From the NCBI RefSeq assembly GCF_021130785.1, contig NW_025778025.1, positions 1 through 64,000 of the forward strand: a DNA stretch of 64,000 nucleotides. Direction: 5' to 3'. The notes beneath the pieces were generated by a model. It was not told where the DNA came from, made no database searches, and saw only the letters and a list, made by a program, of their open reading frames with translations. This DNA is from Homalodisca vitripennis. Its lineage: Eukaryota; Arthropoda; Insecta; Hemiptera; Cicadellidae. A program made the position numbers and the translations under genes. Below are positions 1 through 12,675 of this stretch, in pieces (positions within the stretch are counted from its first letter, which is position 1; every line of letters starts with the position of its first letter).

Positions 1-244
1 AGGTCAAAAATTCTCAGCTAGTGATATTTTTCACCTCTGCTCATAAATTTATGATATAAAGACAAGTAAATTACACTGTTTTGACATAAGCTGTTTGACG
101 TTTTTATGTACGTATTATCAGTGTATAATTTATCTTAGAAGTCAACTGTTATTGAAACCTCAGTGTTATTGAGGTTCAACATTACTACGTCAGTTGTTAT
201 GGGAAAAGTGATAGCTGTTTTCTCACTTTTGAATTTGTTTACAG

Positions 245-280
245 TGAGACAAAATTGGTCATATGTGACGGACTGCAGAG
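245..280 (+). other. Possible host microexon
   Basis: A 36-base stretch is preceded by a pyrimidine-leaning tract ending in TTTACAG and followed by GTATGT, so it has both splice sites of a short internal exon. In one phase it reads ETKLVICDGLQR without a stop. This is the only place in the first 4 kb that looks like part of a spliced host gene. The protein fragment is too short to identify, and such splice-site pairs arise by chance in AT-rich DNA. Confidence 0.15.
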
Positions 281-3200
281 GTATGTTGTGTTTTTAACTA
301 TTTTATTGTTCTTTGATATTTCTGATTTAGTAAAACTTTAAATTGTTCTGGCAACTATACACATTTTGAGATGTTCTGTCAGGGAAAATATTTTGCAGCT
401 TCCTTGTTTGCTGTGCAATGCACATGTTAGATAATAATCTTTTAAGGATCAATCACTGGGAAAATTGATAATGAAAGATATGTTCAGAAATGTAAGTGGT
501 AAGCAGCAGCCTAGTTTAAAACTCCAATTCTTGTAAAAACTAACTATGGAATCAAATATTATTATTATTATGACAATAGAAAAGTATTTGTGTACTAATT
601 ATTATTAATTATTTATTAACATCGGTACAACCCAATCCATGTTAAAAAATAACAATTAAATTATTGTTTCAAAGTCTTGTATAAGACACACTTTATGTTC
701 TTGTAGGTATTACCTTTTGAATATTACGTGTGAACAAATTTGGTAATCTCAAGAGTTAATTTAAGTTGGATTTGTTAACTCACATTATCCTCCCTTTTGA
801 AAAGCACAATTTTTGCTCAAAATATATATAGATATATTTAAAGAGTTGTGTTTTACAAATTGATCGCATTTATTGGTTTTATTGTTAACAATAACATGTG
901 TATTTATGACTTCTTAAATAAACATTGGCCGAGTTTTAAAGGCACAAGCTTTTGTGTATATCTGTTTAAGGCAATACTACTCAGTTATTTAGTCCCCGCA
1001 CATTGTTGAAATTGAAAGTAAGCCCTAATTAAAAAAGTGGATGAGTAACCGTATTCTGTTATAGAAATAGAAATAATACATCGGCATGGTTCTGATTGGA
1101 TGTAATAACATTTCTTATTGTTACTAATAGCAATAATGTATCGAATTTAGCGGAATTGACAATGTTAAGGACTGGCTTTTTACTGTTTGGAAAATGTAGA
1201 ATATATATTTTATTCCTGAGTTTGCGTAATAATTCAGTAAATGTGCTGATTAAATCCAATATCTGAATTAGTGTTTAGTAAAATTAGTGTGTTGACCGTT
1301 TATTTGTAATGCACACATAAGTAGGCATACACTTCCATTTTATAACCGTAACAGTAAAATGATCATACTCAAAGCTGTTTTAATGTAGACATTGTACCAT
1401 AATGTTCTGTTAGTTGATGTGTTGTTTATTGAAGTGGTAATATATAATTGTTGTCAATTCATAATATAACTCTGCTATTGTACTAACTACAAGAAAATCT
1501 ACATAATTAGCACGATTGGATCAATAGCAATATTGTCATAATAACACAAATAATGATACAGGTATACTATATATCAAGAACAAGGTACTGTTTAAGTGTT
1601 TGAATAAGAAAATATGCCACAAAGCTTTGAACTCACAGTTATAAATTGGTTAGATGATTTTTCCAAATCGTGAATTCCTATTCTATATAAACTTAAGCTG
1701 TACAGAACACAACTATAATACACATAAGTTTATCTCCGGTGATTAGGTAAAGTTTTGTTTATATGAGAGTTCCCATTGTACTGAGTCCATTACCACATAA
1801 TTTTGCTTCCAGGAAACAATAATTACTGTCAAGGAATAATAGTGTTTAGAAAAATAATCGTTGTAACTTGTAAATTACTTGTAACTTGTTTGCTTGTTTC
1901 CAAGAATGTGAAACATTTATTGAAATATTTCAACTGAGTTCTTGTTTATTCAATATTATATAAGGCTATGTTTTTTATAACAAGATTTAAGATTTTACTG
2001 TCCTCAAATCATTTTTGTGTAAATTAAAAACAAAATAAATTTATTGACAAGAATCCACAAAATTAGCAAATTTGGAAATGTATTTTAATCACTTCAAAAA
2101 TAAGATTAATTCTCTAGATTAATAAGATTTAAATAATCTTGAAAGATCACAGAAAATGAATGTTTGTTTATTACTGGTGTTTTTGTATCTATTATTATTT
2201 TTTTAAATTCATGAATCCAATAAATATATTTACTATTATTAATAATTATGTTGGAGTTTACTCTAATTTACTTATGTCTATGAACAAATCAATTACTGTT
2301 TAAATCGAGTATATAGATAAAGCGTTTGTATTGTTTAATTTTTAATATTTATAAAATATTTGATCAACTTTTTGTAATAATTTTTAATTATTATGTTTTT
2401 TTTTATAAAATATTAAAATGTGTCTTCCGATTTACTAACCATTTATCTGTATTGACTTTCAAATAATACTAATAACTTACAGGCATTTTAAAGTAACTAA
2501 CGTAAATAACAGTTCACTGCTGTATTGGTCCAATTTTCTTTTTTTACAAATGTCATATTTTGAAACTGGTAGATTCCCTTAGTTTGGGTTGTTAGGTGTT
2601 GTAGTTCAAAGATTCTATAAAAACCATAATTTGTTTGAACAAGTGGTTCCAAGATTTGTATTTTACTAAGATTAATGTAATGAAAGCTAGTTTTGTAAAT
2701 ATACATTAAATACACAACATGTGAATGGTTTAATTTTAAACCATGTGTATAAAGCTATAATGTTTCTACAGTAAAGGACTTTCAAAATGTAGATTTTAAG
2801 GATGTTTATAAAAATAAAATACTGTTTAGTTCTTTGTTGTTTGAAACAAAACACACTTTGTTGTACTTTCAATCACAGCGATGTTGTATATTCTATGTTT
2901 AAACATTATTTATTAATGATCATTTAATTTTCAATTAAAATTTGTTTTTATCGTATTTATGAAAAATTGTGAAAGTGCCAAAATACTTTTAAAGGACTAA
3001 ACGATTTTATGTCTGCACTCTGAAATTTTGTGTAAAATATTAGTCGTACAATGTAACAATTTCATTGATCTATTTCATGAATCCAGTAAAAATGTTCTCA
3101 GTTACCTTTATCATTTAAAAAAGTGAAATGCTCTGAAAGGCAAACGGTAAATAATCACATACAATTTTTGTTATTAGTTAATTTTTGTGTCGAGTCTGTC

Positions 3201-4879
3201 AAGAGATTTCTTTGTTATACTCAGTTTTCTCTAAATGAAATAAATTTCAGACCTTATAAATGTTACTTGTAGAATGTTTTCCTCATCTTTGATCATAACA
3301 GTAAAACAAGTCTAAGAAGTAAAGTAAAAAAGTGAAGAAGCTAAGTTTTCACAATGCTCCACAATTATTATTTGTAGAGTTTTTGTGCAAACTTCTTATA
3401 TGATCTATTTTTCATCTCAAACTTGTAATTATAAAAAAAATATTAATATGTTTGAAACTAAACTTTTCTGAATTTATTTTAATAACTTGTGCCTTTGTTT
3501 TATTTCAATGGTATATCAGTCATATTTTTGCCAAAAAAAGGTTTATTATTTTAATCCCAATGATATCCTTAGTACACAGTCAAAAATGTTATTTAAATTG
3601 ATATATTAATTTAATATTTATTTTATTATTAAAAGTCTTTTCTGATTTATTTTGGTGCTACTCGCTTTTGAACATTTTATTATTAATTCATTGTATATTA
3701 TTATTAATGGCCTTATCAAGTTCATCAATGATATTTTAATAAAAGTTATAGATTTGTTTATTCTAGCTATACATAATTATTCCTATAATTATAGTTTAAA
3801 CTCTTCAAGATATAATGTCATTTTCTGAAATATTTGAAGACCAAATAATTGCTACTTTGTTTTTTTAGCTATTGTAATGTTTTTCTTTAAAACAAAATTG
3901 TGTTTACTAAGAATGCATTTTTAATTTTTAAATTTGAACAGCGAATTTCAAATAAAGCTAATGTTTTGTTTTATTAAAATCTTAAATCAATAGTGTCATT
4001 GTGGTTTAGAGAAAATAATTTTAAGAAAAGTAATACATAATATTTAGATAACTTATAATCAGAAGCAATATTTTGATTGAAGTGGTATAGTTTAATAAAG
4101 TAAAGCAAACCCACATAACTGCGCAGGCAAAATAATGTCTTATTTGTAAGTAATTTAGCAGAGGCTGATACAGTTTTAAACAGTTCTAAAGAAAAACAAT
4201 GCAATATAAAAGTGGCATTCGGTGAACCAATAAGACAAGTTGTTAGAAAGATCTGCCTTAACTAACATTGTTATCATAGCCCCTGAATGTGTGTCAGTGT
4301 TCTTATTATATAGTTTGTGATACAATATTTGTAATAATTTTTAAAAAAATATTGTAGCAATACTGCAAATAATGTGGAAATACATTATGTATTTGCCAAA
4401 TACAATCCTTGTGAAATAGAACAGACTGTGTGTCAATAAAATTATTTCCATCAAAGAAGTATTGTTTTATTTTGTGTTTTTATACTCTTCCATCATACCA
4501 ACAAAAGTGCGGGAGATTGCCAAGAAAGATTTTACAATAATGCTAAACTTCATTATGGTTATATGGTGATTCTCTCACACACCAAAGAGAGTTTATGAGA
4601 TCATTACATTTTATCTCCTAATCTCAGTAGAAATAATGGTCGTTGGTTTCGTAGTGATAACTTTAAACAATTGGCCAGTTAATCCGTTGGTTAACGATTT
4701 GTGATAACATAGCAGTACTAGAAGTAGTAAATTCCTCTTGATGTAAGACAATGCGCTGGTTTATATCTCGTAGTGATTATGTTTTACCGCTGGCATGAGA
4801 AGTAAAAGTGTAGGCAAATATGGTGATAGAGCAGTTCTAAACCGGACTTAAAACTTTATATTAAAAAACCAAAATCAAT
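281..4879. other. AT-rich DNA without a recognisable gene
   Basis: Strongly AT-rich, with stops in all frames and only short spurious open frames. AATAAA-type signals are scattered through it, for example near 4435, but nothing upstream looks coding. It may be intron or intergenic DNA; I see no repeat family I can name. Confidence 0.6.
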
Positions 4880-5635
4880 CTCAACTAAATAATACAAATT
4901 TTAGGTTTGCTAGTCAATGAAAATTTGGGTTGGGATTTACATGTTAAAATATTTTGAAAAAAGTATGAGGTGTATTTGCTATCAGAAAATTGGCTAGGTT
5001 TTGTAATTTAGAAATATTAAAAATCATTTACTTATCTCTGCTTCAATCCCACATGTGTTTGGCTTAAGTCTATATGGTGCAGTAACTAAAGCAAATCTGG
5101 ACAAAATTTTAGCACAAAAAAAGTTGTTAGGGAAATATTAAAGCTTAAATGAAGAAACACTGCTAGGCCAGTTTTATTGAGCTGGGTTTTATCACGATGT
5201 ACAGTATAGTTTGTATATTCTACAAACAGTACTTCATTTTAAGAATTCAAATTTATCTATTAAACAATTAACAGTAACCCATTGTTACAATACTCAAAAT
5301 CGGAATTTAATTGTTTTGGAAAACCCAAATTTAGAAATCTATATAAAAAAAGGTATGCAAGTCAAACATTTTTTCTAAATTACCTCTTTACATTAAAAAA
5401 CAAAATTGCACACAAAAATTTGATAAGAATCTTAAACTGTTTTTAATTGAGAATCCAGTTTACTCTTTTGATGAATATTTTTCTTTGAATTGTATTTAGA
5501 GATTTATTCGTTTTGTGTAGGTTTTAATATAAGACTTACAATGTAATACCTAGTTTAATGTAGCCTAATTGACGCAATGTACTAACACATTTATGTACTA
5601 AAATATTGAATAAAGAGAGACTGATTGATTGATAA
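4880..5635 (+). pseudogene. Decayed LINE ORF2 C-terminal fragment with 3' tail
   Basis: Translation in shifting plus-strand frames shows remnants typical of the end of CR1/Jockey-type reverse transcriptases: LLVNENLGWDLHV, then HVFGLSLYGAVTKANLDKI, then a TRN-like NTQNRNLIV. Many stops and frameshifts separate them. The fragment ends in AATAAAG followed by a short (GATT)n tail, the usual microsatellite end of these elements. It is 5'-truncated, as most LINE copies are. Its family differs from the larger LINE at 12-18 kb in tail sequence. Confidence 0.6.
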
Positions 5636-6098
5636 ATATCTCTATTTTTCTATTTAAATTCAATATAATAGAGACATTTTAAAATATAAACTCAAAATTG
5701 TGTCAAGTATCAACATAAAACTGCAATGCACCATAATGTTGGAAAATACTTGGACTGTATTCTCTTATTGATCATCACCATGTTTTCAGTTTTTGTGATA
5801 TTCTTCAGCACCTTAACAAGTGATTTTTCAGACAATTCTTTCCACTTCACCTATCTATCTGAGATATGAATGCGGCACTGATGGAAAATGTGTTAAAAAA
5901 CTAGTCCCACATCTATGGCCACAAAGTGTATAGAAGGAGTTGATCTTTTAATCCTCTAACTGGTAATGGTAAATGACTATTAACTAGTCATTTTAGATTG
6001 ATTCCTCAATGAAAGCGACTAGTTTCTAGTCGTTTTGCAATGGGTAACACTTTATGTTTGATTAATCAGGATGTTTGGTGATTTAATTTCATTTATAG

Positions 6099-7007
6099 TT
6101 AACCCTTTGGACGCCAACGCCCAAGGCTGCCGCCCTACCCATCACGCTAGCGCCCGAACCAACTGCACTAGCCAAAACCGCCAGCCCTGTTTTGACGTTT
6201 TTGTAACCTATTACGCTTTGCTCTGTATTACCCTTAGTTTTTATGTTAATTGAATGTTTATTTTTTTTATTTGTAGAAAATTATTTGCGCTATCGAACAG
6301 TGTTATTATTAATAGCATTTAGAATGGAACTACATTGTTTATGATGTGGTAATACCTAACCAAAACATTTGTTTACATAAAAATTTCACTTCAGGCCAAA
6401 ATATCGGTACGAAAAAAAATATTTTTACCTATCGGTGATATTTTTATTCGTTACAGATATTATATCTAAGACTGCTCACAAAAATTTAGAACTGAAAGTT
6501 GAAAAATAGTTTCACAAAAAATACTTTTAATTAGTGTTGATATTAGAAAAAATGTACTATAACTAGAATATTAATTTTACAGTAGGAAATACGTTTGTAC
6601 ATACTTACATATTATTAAAATGAGAGCATCTTCTCACTACTATAAGTCTATATCATAGATTTTCTTCAAAAAAGTAAGAAAAATCTTTGTCAACAAAATA
6701 ATTTATTATTTACAAAATATACACATTTGTCCCCGTCAATTCTAACATATGTGTTTAGGGAAACACTATGGGTGGACTAAACTGAACAAAATTGATTACA
6801 TATAGTCTTATTTACTTCTAAAATAGCCCTAAAAAGTTTAAACAGACTTTTCAAGTTAAAAATAACTTTTAAAAGATGTTTTTCTCAAACGGCTGATCAA
6901 TCGGACGTTGGCGCTTTTCGCCCGGACCTCGGCAGTCCGAACGTTGATGTTTTTCGACTAGACTTCCGACGGTCCGATCAACCGGACGTTGGTGTCCAAA
7001 GTGTTAA
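6099..7007. mobile_element. piggyBac-like non-autonomous element with TTAA duplication
   Basis: TTAA at 6099-6102 and at 7004-7007 flank imperfect inverted ends: CCCTTTGGACGCCAACG on the left and, reverse-complemented, CACTTTGGACACCAACG on the right. TTAA duplications are the signature of the piggyBac superfamily. The 0.9-kb interior has no transposase; CGTTGG-type subterminal repeats recur near the right end (6902-6998). The GC-rich ends contrast with the AT-rich middle. I infer a MITE mobilised by a piggyBac relative. Confidence 0.65.
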
Positions 7008-7173
7008 TTGAATAATAATGTGCAATATCTATGCCACAAATATATAACATTACAATGTAAACATTAAATTGCCACTATTACCCATGCATGTTGAGAAAGC
7101 ACATGATTGAGAGTTTGCTCTCTTGAGTCAGATATTTCTGTTGTCACAGTTTGCTTTGTTGCCCTGATCAAGA

Positions 7174-7175
<2 letters not shown>

Positions 7176-7229
<54 letters not shown>
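7176..7229. repeat. (AT)n microsatellite
   Basis: About 27 uninterrupted AT dinucleotides. Confidence 0.95.
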
Positions 7230-7232
<3 letters not shown>

Positions 7233-10183
7233 GTAGGTTTGACAAGCCCATTTCTGTTGAAAACCAATTAAGGTGGGTCTATAAATTTGTACTAAAAGTT
7301 GGATAATAATTGTGTCTGATATCTGTATTATACTACTGATCAAGCACTACATACTTGATATTTACTAAAATTCACTTTTAAAAGTATATTTTGAATAAAA
7401 CTTTTAATTTTCTTATTTATATATACTCTGTCAGTGGTAGCAGAAAAGTTTAAATAAGAAGTGTTTATTCTATGCTTACAAGATTATAAATGTAAACAAT
7501 TTGAAAATAGTGGCTACATTGATTAAACAATGTGCTGCCATAAAACATTGTTTACACAGTTGATTACATTAAGAGGCTCTTTCAAGTAATAACATGTTTG
7601 TTTAGAGTTAAAATAAAATGTATGTTTCTTGTTGTAAATTAGAAAATAAATTATAAACTTACTGTATTCTAGATTAATATAATAAATTTAAATTTATTTT
7701 AGTTTTGTATTTTAAAATTTAGATAACTGTTCTCATAAGTTATAAATACTAAAGTATATTAATACTTAATACTAGAATACACAATTTATTACTTCACCCG
7801 CACAGGCTATACATTAAAATCTTAAGATTTTATGTTTATTCTTCCTTTAACTCCAAATTAATCTTATTGTCGAGGCTACCAATAAATCATTATGCCCAGA
7901 TTGCTCTTTGCTTTCTTTCTTAAAAAAAAAAAAAATACATATATGCACAAGAAAATACTGTGTCATTGAAACATGAATATCAATTTACTAAATATAATTC
8001 TCTATGAGATTCTGTAATACTCCTTTACACATACATACAATTTAAAATAACTTTTCAAACGATGGCTACAAAAATGTCTATTCCTGTAAGTACAGATTTA
8101 AATAGAAACCAAGTATATCATATATTGCACACAAAATGCAGTACATAAACAACTACAGATGGCACTGAAATATAGTCGAATTATTCAAAGTCCTTAGCTT
8201 TGATGTCAGTAGTTCCTTGTAGGATTGTGACAAGATCCAGGGCATCCTATTTATTCCAATGAGTCTCTTAGTACATGTCCAATAAGTGAAATTTAAACAC
8301 TCACCATACGCAATCTACTCCTGTGTCAGTGGTAGCGCGAGGTTGAACTGCACAAATAATATGATGGACATGGTATTGGTAGATTGATTAAGGATAGACC
8401 TCAAGAAATCCAGGTAGATTGGGTCCGAATATGGTATATAAATTTCACCCGTATATTGAAAGTAGATATGCCTCATGGCTTGTGAAACTGAACCAGAAAT
8501 GTCTGTTGCAGACTTGACTCCTAAATCTAAATCATATTTTTCTGAAAGGATCCAAAAATAGTCGGTGACGAAGAACGAAGATGCTCAAAACATCAAAACT
8601 ATAAAAGACACCCAGACTACAAAAGTAGTGCAATCTAGGTGAGTCTGCAACAGCATCAGATTTCAGATGCTACTACATGTAAGAGGAAGGTGAATTGGAG
8701 CTAAATTCAACATTCACATCTAATCAGCCCGTCCCACCATAGCTGCTTTGTGTTTTTACAGGGTTTGTTATATCTTGAAAAGGACAGCGGAGTGCCGAGA
8801 GGATAACTCATTGTTTCGCCAGTCTTGTTTGTAGATACCATGAATGATAAGGTGAAACTCTACAGATTAAAGTACTGTCTATGCTACTTTTGAATCTTAA
8901 TCATACAATCCTTTGTAATAGATTAAAAATATTTCAAGAAATTTTCTTTTCATTATAAGATAAAATCATTGTCCTGCTTTGAATTAAAGTTTTAGTTTCT
9001 GATGTAAATTACTAAATTCTGTATTATATTAATTTGATAATTACTTAGAATATGGCCAAATTAGAGAGAAACTGTATTTCTGAGGACACATTTAGTAAGA
9101 AGTAGGTGATGAAAACACCCTTGCTCGTATAGTGTACTCCTCTTGCAGTGCTAGCTGTCTGCAGGATTAATTCGTAATTTTGGTTGATCAGACCAAAACG
9201 ACCATTACTAAAATCACAAAGATGTCTCACAGCGGAAAGTGTAAGGTTTTAAATAAATACATTTTTAAGCCAATATTTTATAGTATGTTGAGGAAAAGGT
9301 ACAAAATATTTGTACAGTGGTACAGACCAGTCTACTATTTCTGTCAATTTAAGTGTTTGACATTCCAATGTGTTAATTATGAAAGAAGACAATTAAATTA
9401 AAATTTCAAGACATTAATACCCATCTCATTCTATTTTACTTTTAAGTTTTTATGAAATAAGACCATAAAAATACATCTCAGTAAAGCAATTGGGATGCAG
9501 ACTGTGACAACATCAAAATCTGAAATTTATAAATGGATCCAGGATGAATAGTTTTGTTTTTTAAGATGTGCCGTTAAAAATTATTAAAACTGGCTCTAGA
9601 AAACTGTGTGCTAAATTGTGAGAAGTCCACAGTGGCAGATCTTAATAAAAGGAAAAGAGTCCAATTATACTAGAGTAGACAGTTAAGGTTTACAGTTAAA
9701 ATAAAAGTTAATCAACAAACATTGCATTTATAATACATACTATTTTTAGTAAAAATATTCTTGAAATCCACACAATTTTTTATTAAATTGTTTATAAACT
9801 TGAGTGTAAATTTGTATAGATTGTTTCTGATTGTATTGCTTGTTGTGTTATTGCTTAATGTTCTTAATTATAGAGAATCTTGCAGTATTTGGCCTTCATA
9901 TTTAGAATTTTGTACATACCATATCTCTCATTTGCATTTGACATTGGTGGATTCTCAAATATTAGTTGTACAAGCAGATCTTTTAAGCTGAATAAGACTT
10001 GCAAATGAACACTCATTGGGAAATCCACTCACTCAAATCTTTCTTGTTGGCCTTTGTACTTCTTTAATTTCTTTGACAGCAAGGATGTGTATAGGCTAAT
10101 GTTGAAGTTACATTAACCCACTCATATGTTATCCTGTCTTACAGCTTGTGTATATTTATTTTTCGATTTTTTAAACTATTTTA

Positions 10184-10222
<39 letters not shown>

Positions 10223-11793
10223 CGGAAACAAGGCACTTGATGGTCCTGTGTTATACAGCGACCCATGCAGGTCCATCAAGCCCCCTATTTAAACCTTCAT
10301 ATAACCGTGTTATGAATTTGTTCTCAGCATACATTTATGTTTTATAACTTGCTTGATAAATGTATGCTAATATTTTTTAATATATAAAAACTTTTGTCCA
10401 CATGCTGGTCCGCGTGTAATGAGCGGTCCATGTTGGTCCTTTTTATACACCGTACAATTAAGCGGTACATGTTGATCCACGGGTCGTGTGGTTGGTGGTG
10501 GGAGAAAGAGGGGAAGGGACCTGCATCTGCCTTTTGATTGTAATATATTGAAAAGACCTGTACTTGCCTTTCGTTTGTAAAACTCCAAGTTGTAAAGCAT
10601 TCATTTCACTTATTTTATTTCATTTTAAGGTAATCAATAATATTTATTACCTTAGGTGAAAGTAACAGAATATCTTGGATAATCATTAATATTAAAACAT
10701 AATTTGCTGTTGCATCTGATCTGTGGCCTCCTTATTACCCACAGACATTTATTGTATTTCATAATATTAAACATATATTTCAATAGAATGGCATTTTCAA
10801 AATCATACGCATTAAAAATATTTTCAGTTTAAACTATTTCTATATTTACAATTATACATAGATATGGTAATGCGCATGTTTTAATGTAGGTAAAATTTAT
10901 CTATGCTGTGCATTTTTGTCATAATACTGTTTTTTAATTTGTTAATGGGTCGCGTTTCTGTAGTGAATTTAACATAAATGTTAATTGACAGTGGCTGGTG
11001 TACACACGGAGAATATTATGCCTCAAGCGTCTCAATTATTGCTGGGTAGTTGTGTGGTCAGCAAATCAGCGAAAGGATTGCATTGAAATAGATAAAATAA
11101 CAGCTTTATTTTGCCAGAAAATTATAAATTTTAAAGCACTCTTCAAATTATTTTTTATTTTAAAATTTTAAACATCTACATCACATATATCACCCTAAAA
11201 CACTAAAAGAATATAAACATTCTACATTAATATCATTTTTAAAATAATACACCAATCATCAATGATGAACTTAAATCTAAGAATCGTTTTTAATTTAAAC
11301 TAATTTTCCAATATGATCAGGGACCAGGAATGTATACACGTATAGGCCTACTAATTCCATACTAACTGCTGAATTACATCTACCCATTTATACTATAAGA
11401 TAACCAGCAACATATTATTTTGTCTCCTAAAATTATAAATACGGAATGAAATGAAAAATAAAAGTTGTACATTTTATAATAAATCTGCCATAAAAAATTT
11501 AATTATAACTATGTGATATTGAAGGGAGTTGAATTCACTAAAAGCTAAAAAATAAACATTAACCAAGTTTATACAAATAATGTCTTAACATGTCAATTTA
11601 TTGTGGACAAAATCTTGAGCTGATCTTGTAAAATATTATTAGTTCTCAGGTACTGCACTTAATTGTAAAGTTTTGAAATTTATTCATTTTTCCTAAATGT
11701 TTTATAGATATAAGTGCACACAAATTTTATTATTTTATTAAATTCGCCAATTTTTAGGTCATTGGCACCTTTAACAATTGTAAGAATACAGAA
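7230..11793. other. AT-rich DNA, no gene seen
   Basis: No conserved protein, RNA gene or transposon end is recognisable. It includes an (AT)n tract (10186-10219), and a slightly GC-richer stretch at 10240-10560 with repeated GGTCC motifs whose nature I cannot tell. Confidence 0.5.
10186..10219. repeat. (AT)n microsatellite
   Basis: About 17 uninterrupted AT units. Confidence 0.95.
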
Positions 11794-12175
11794 GGCCAAT
11801 GTGCAATACTGTTTCTTATGTTACCCCTTTTTATTGGCCCTTTATTTGTATTTTTATTTGTAAATATCGAATGTAACATGTGATGTTAGTCTTCCACTAC
11901 TTTAGCCTATACTGGTTATGGTTGTATTTTATTTAACAATCATACAAGAATTTACTTCCTCAAATTACATTTTAAATGTTGATTGCAAGAAACCACTGAG
12001 CACTACTTTAAAGTTACTGAATTTGGGAAGAAATATTTTGGTATTACACAATGAGATATTACACAAGTATATCTCCATATAGCATAATATAAAACCATAA
12101 AATGTAGCTAAGGTCTGTTCACACCACTCTACATTCACAGATGGTAAAACCAACTCTTCGTTGTACTCTGGATTA
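11794..12175. repeat. Dispersed repeat, copy 1 (partner at 20922-21274)
   Basis: This 380-bp stretch and the one at 20922-21274 share, in the same order and orientation, GCAATACTGTTTCTTA, ATTGCAAGAAACCACTG, TTTAAAGTTACT, a CACAATGAG-like block, TGTTCACA, and a GTACTCTG block. They differ by substitutions and indels spread along their length. No coding potential and no clear ends are visible, so the family is unknown. Confidence 0.65.
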
Positions 12176-12420
12176 AAAGATCAAGTCAAGTCAAAGTCAA
12201 AAGCAAACTTTATTCGTGAACATAGAGTACAGAATATGTGTCAATAGATAAAAGTAATTATAAATTAGGTTGACAAATCTCTCCAATTTGAAAATTCTTC
12301 AACGGAGTAGAATGTCTTGTCGGCCAGCCAGGTGGTGAGACGTGTCCTGAATGGGAATAGTCTCTTCTCTTCTTTGTAGATGTCTTGGCAGTAGATTGAA
12401 AAATTTTGCTCCTGCATAGA
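12176..12420 (-). pseudogene. LINE ORF2 C-terminus and 3' end fragment
   Basis: On the minus strand the fragment encodes FRTRLTTWLADKTFYSVEEF, matching the lysine/leucine/tryptophan-rich 'FYSVEEF' C-terminus of CR1/Jockey-type ORF2 proteins. A stop, an AATAAA signal and a (TTGAC)n tail follow at 12178-12215. It lies immediately beyond the 3' tail of the larger LINE at 12421, so the larger element inserted into or beside this older scrap. Confidence 0.6.
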
Positions 12421-12675
12421 AATGAAATGAAATATGCCTTTATTCAAGAGGCGGAGTTAGGGCTATTTAGCCTCTCTCTACCACTCAACCTCACATAATA
12501 TACAGAATATATATACATATTTACATTTAATGACCTTAAAACTATAACAAATTCCATTTTAAATTTAAATTTAACCAAAATTATATACTACTATGTAATA
12601 ATTAAAAATCAAATTTATCAGCTGAATATGTAGAAAATTTTCAAACAAAGATAAATTAAAACTTAAATTAACAAT

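Noticed and set aside
5965..6040. Two small hairpins with GACTAGT-type arms
   Set aside because: Short (about 9-bp) stems in AT-rich DNA; no element ends or conserved context.
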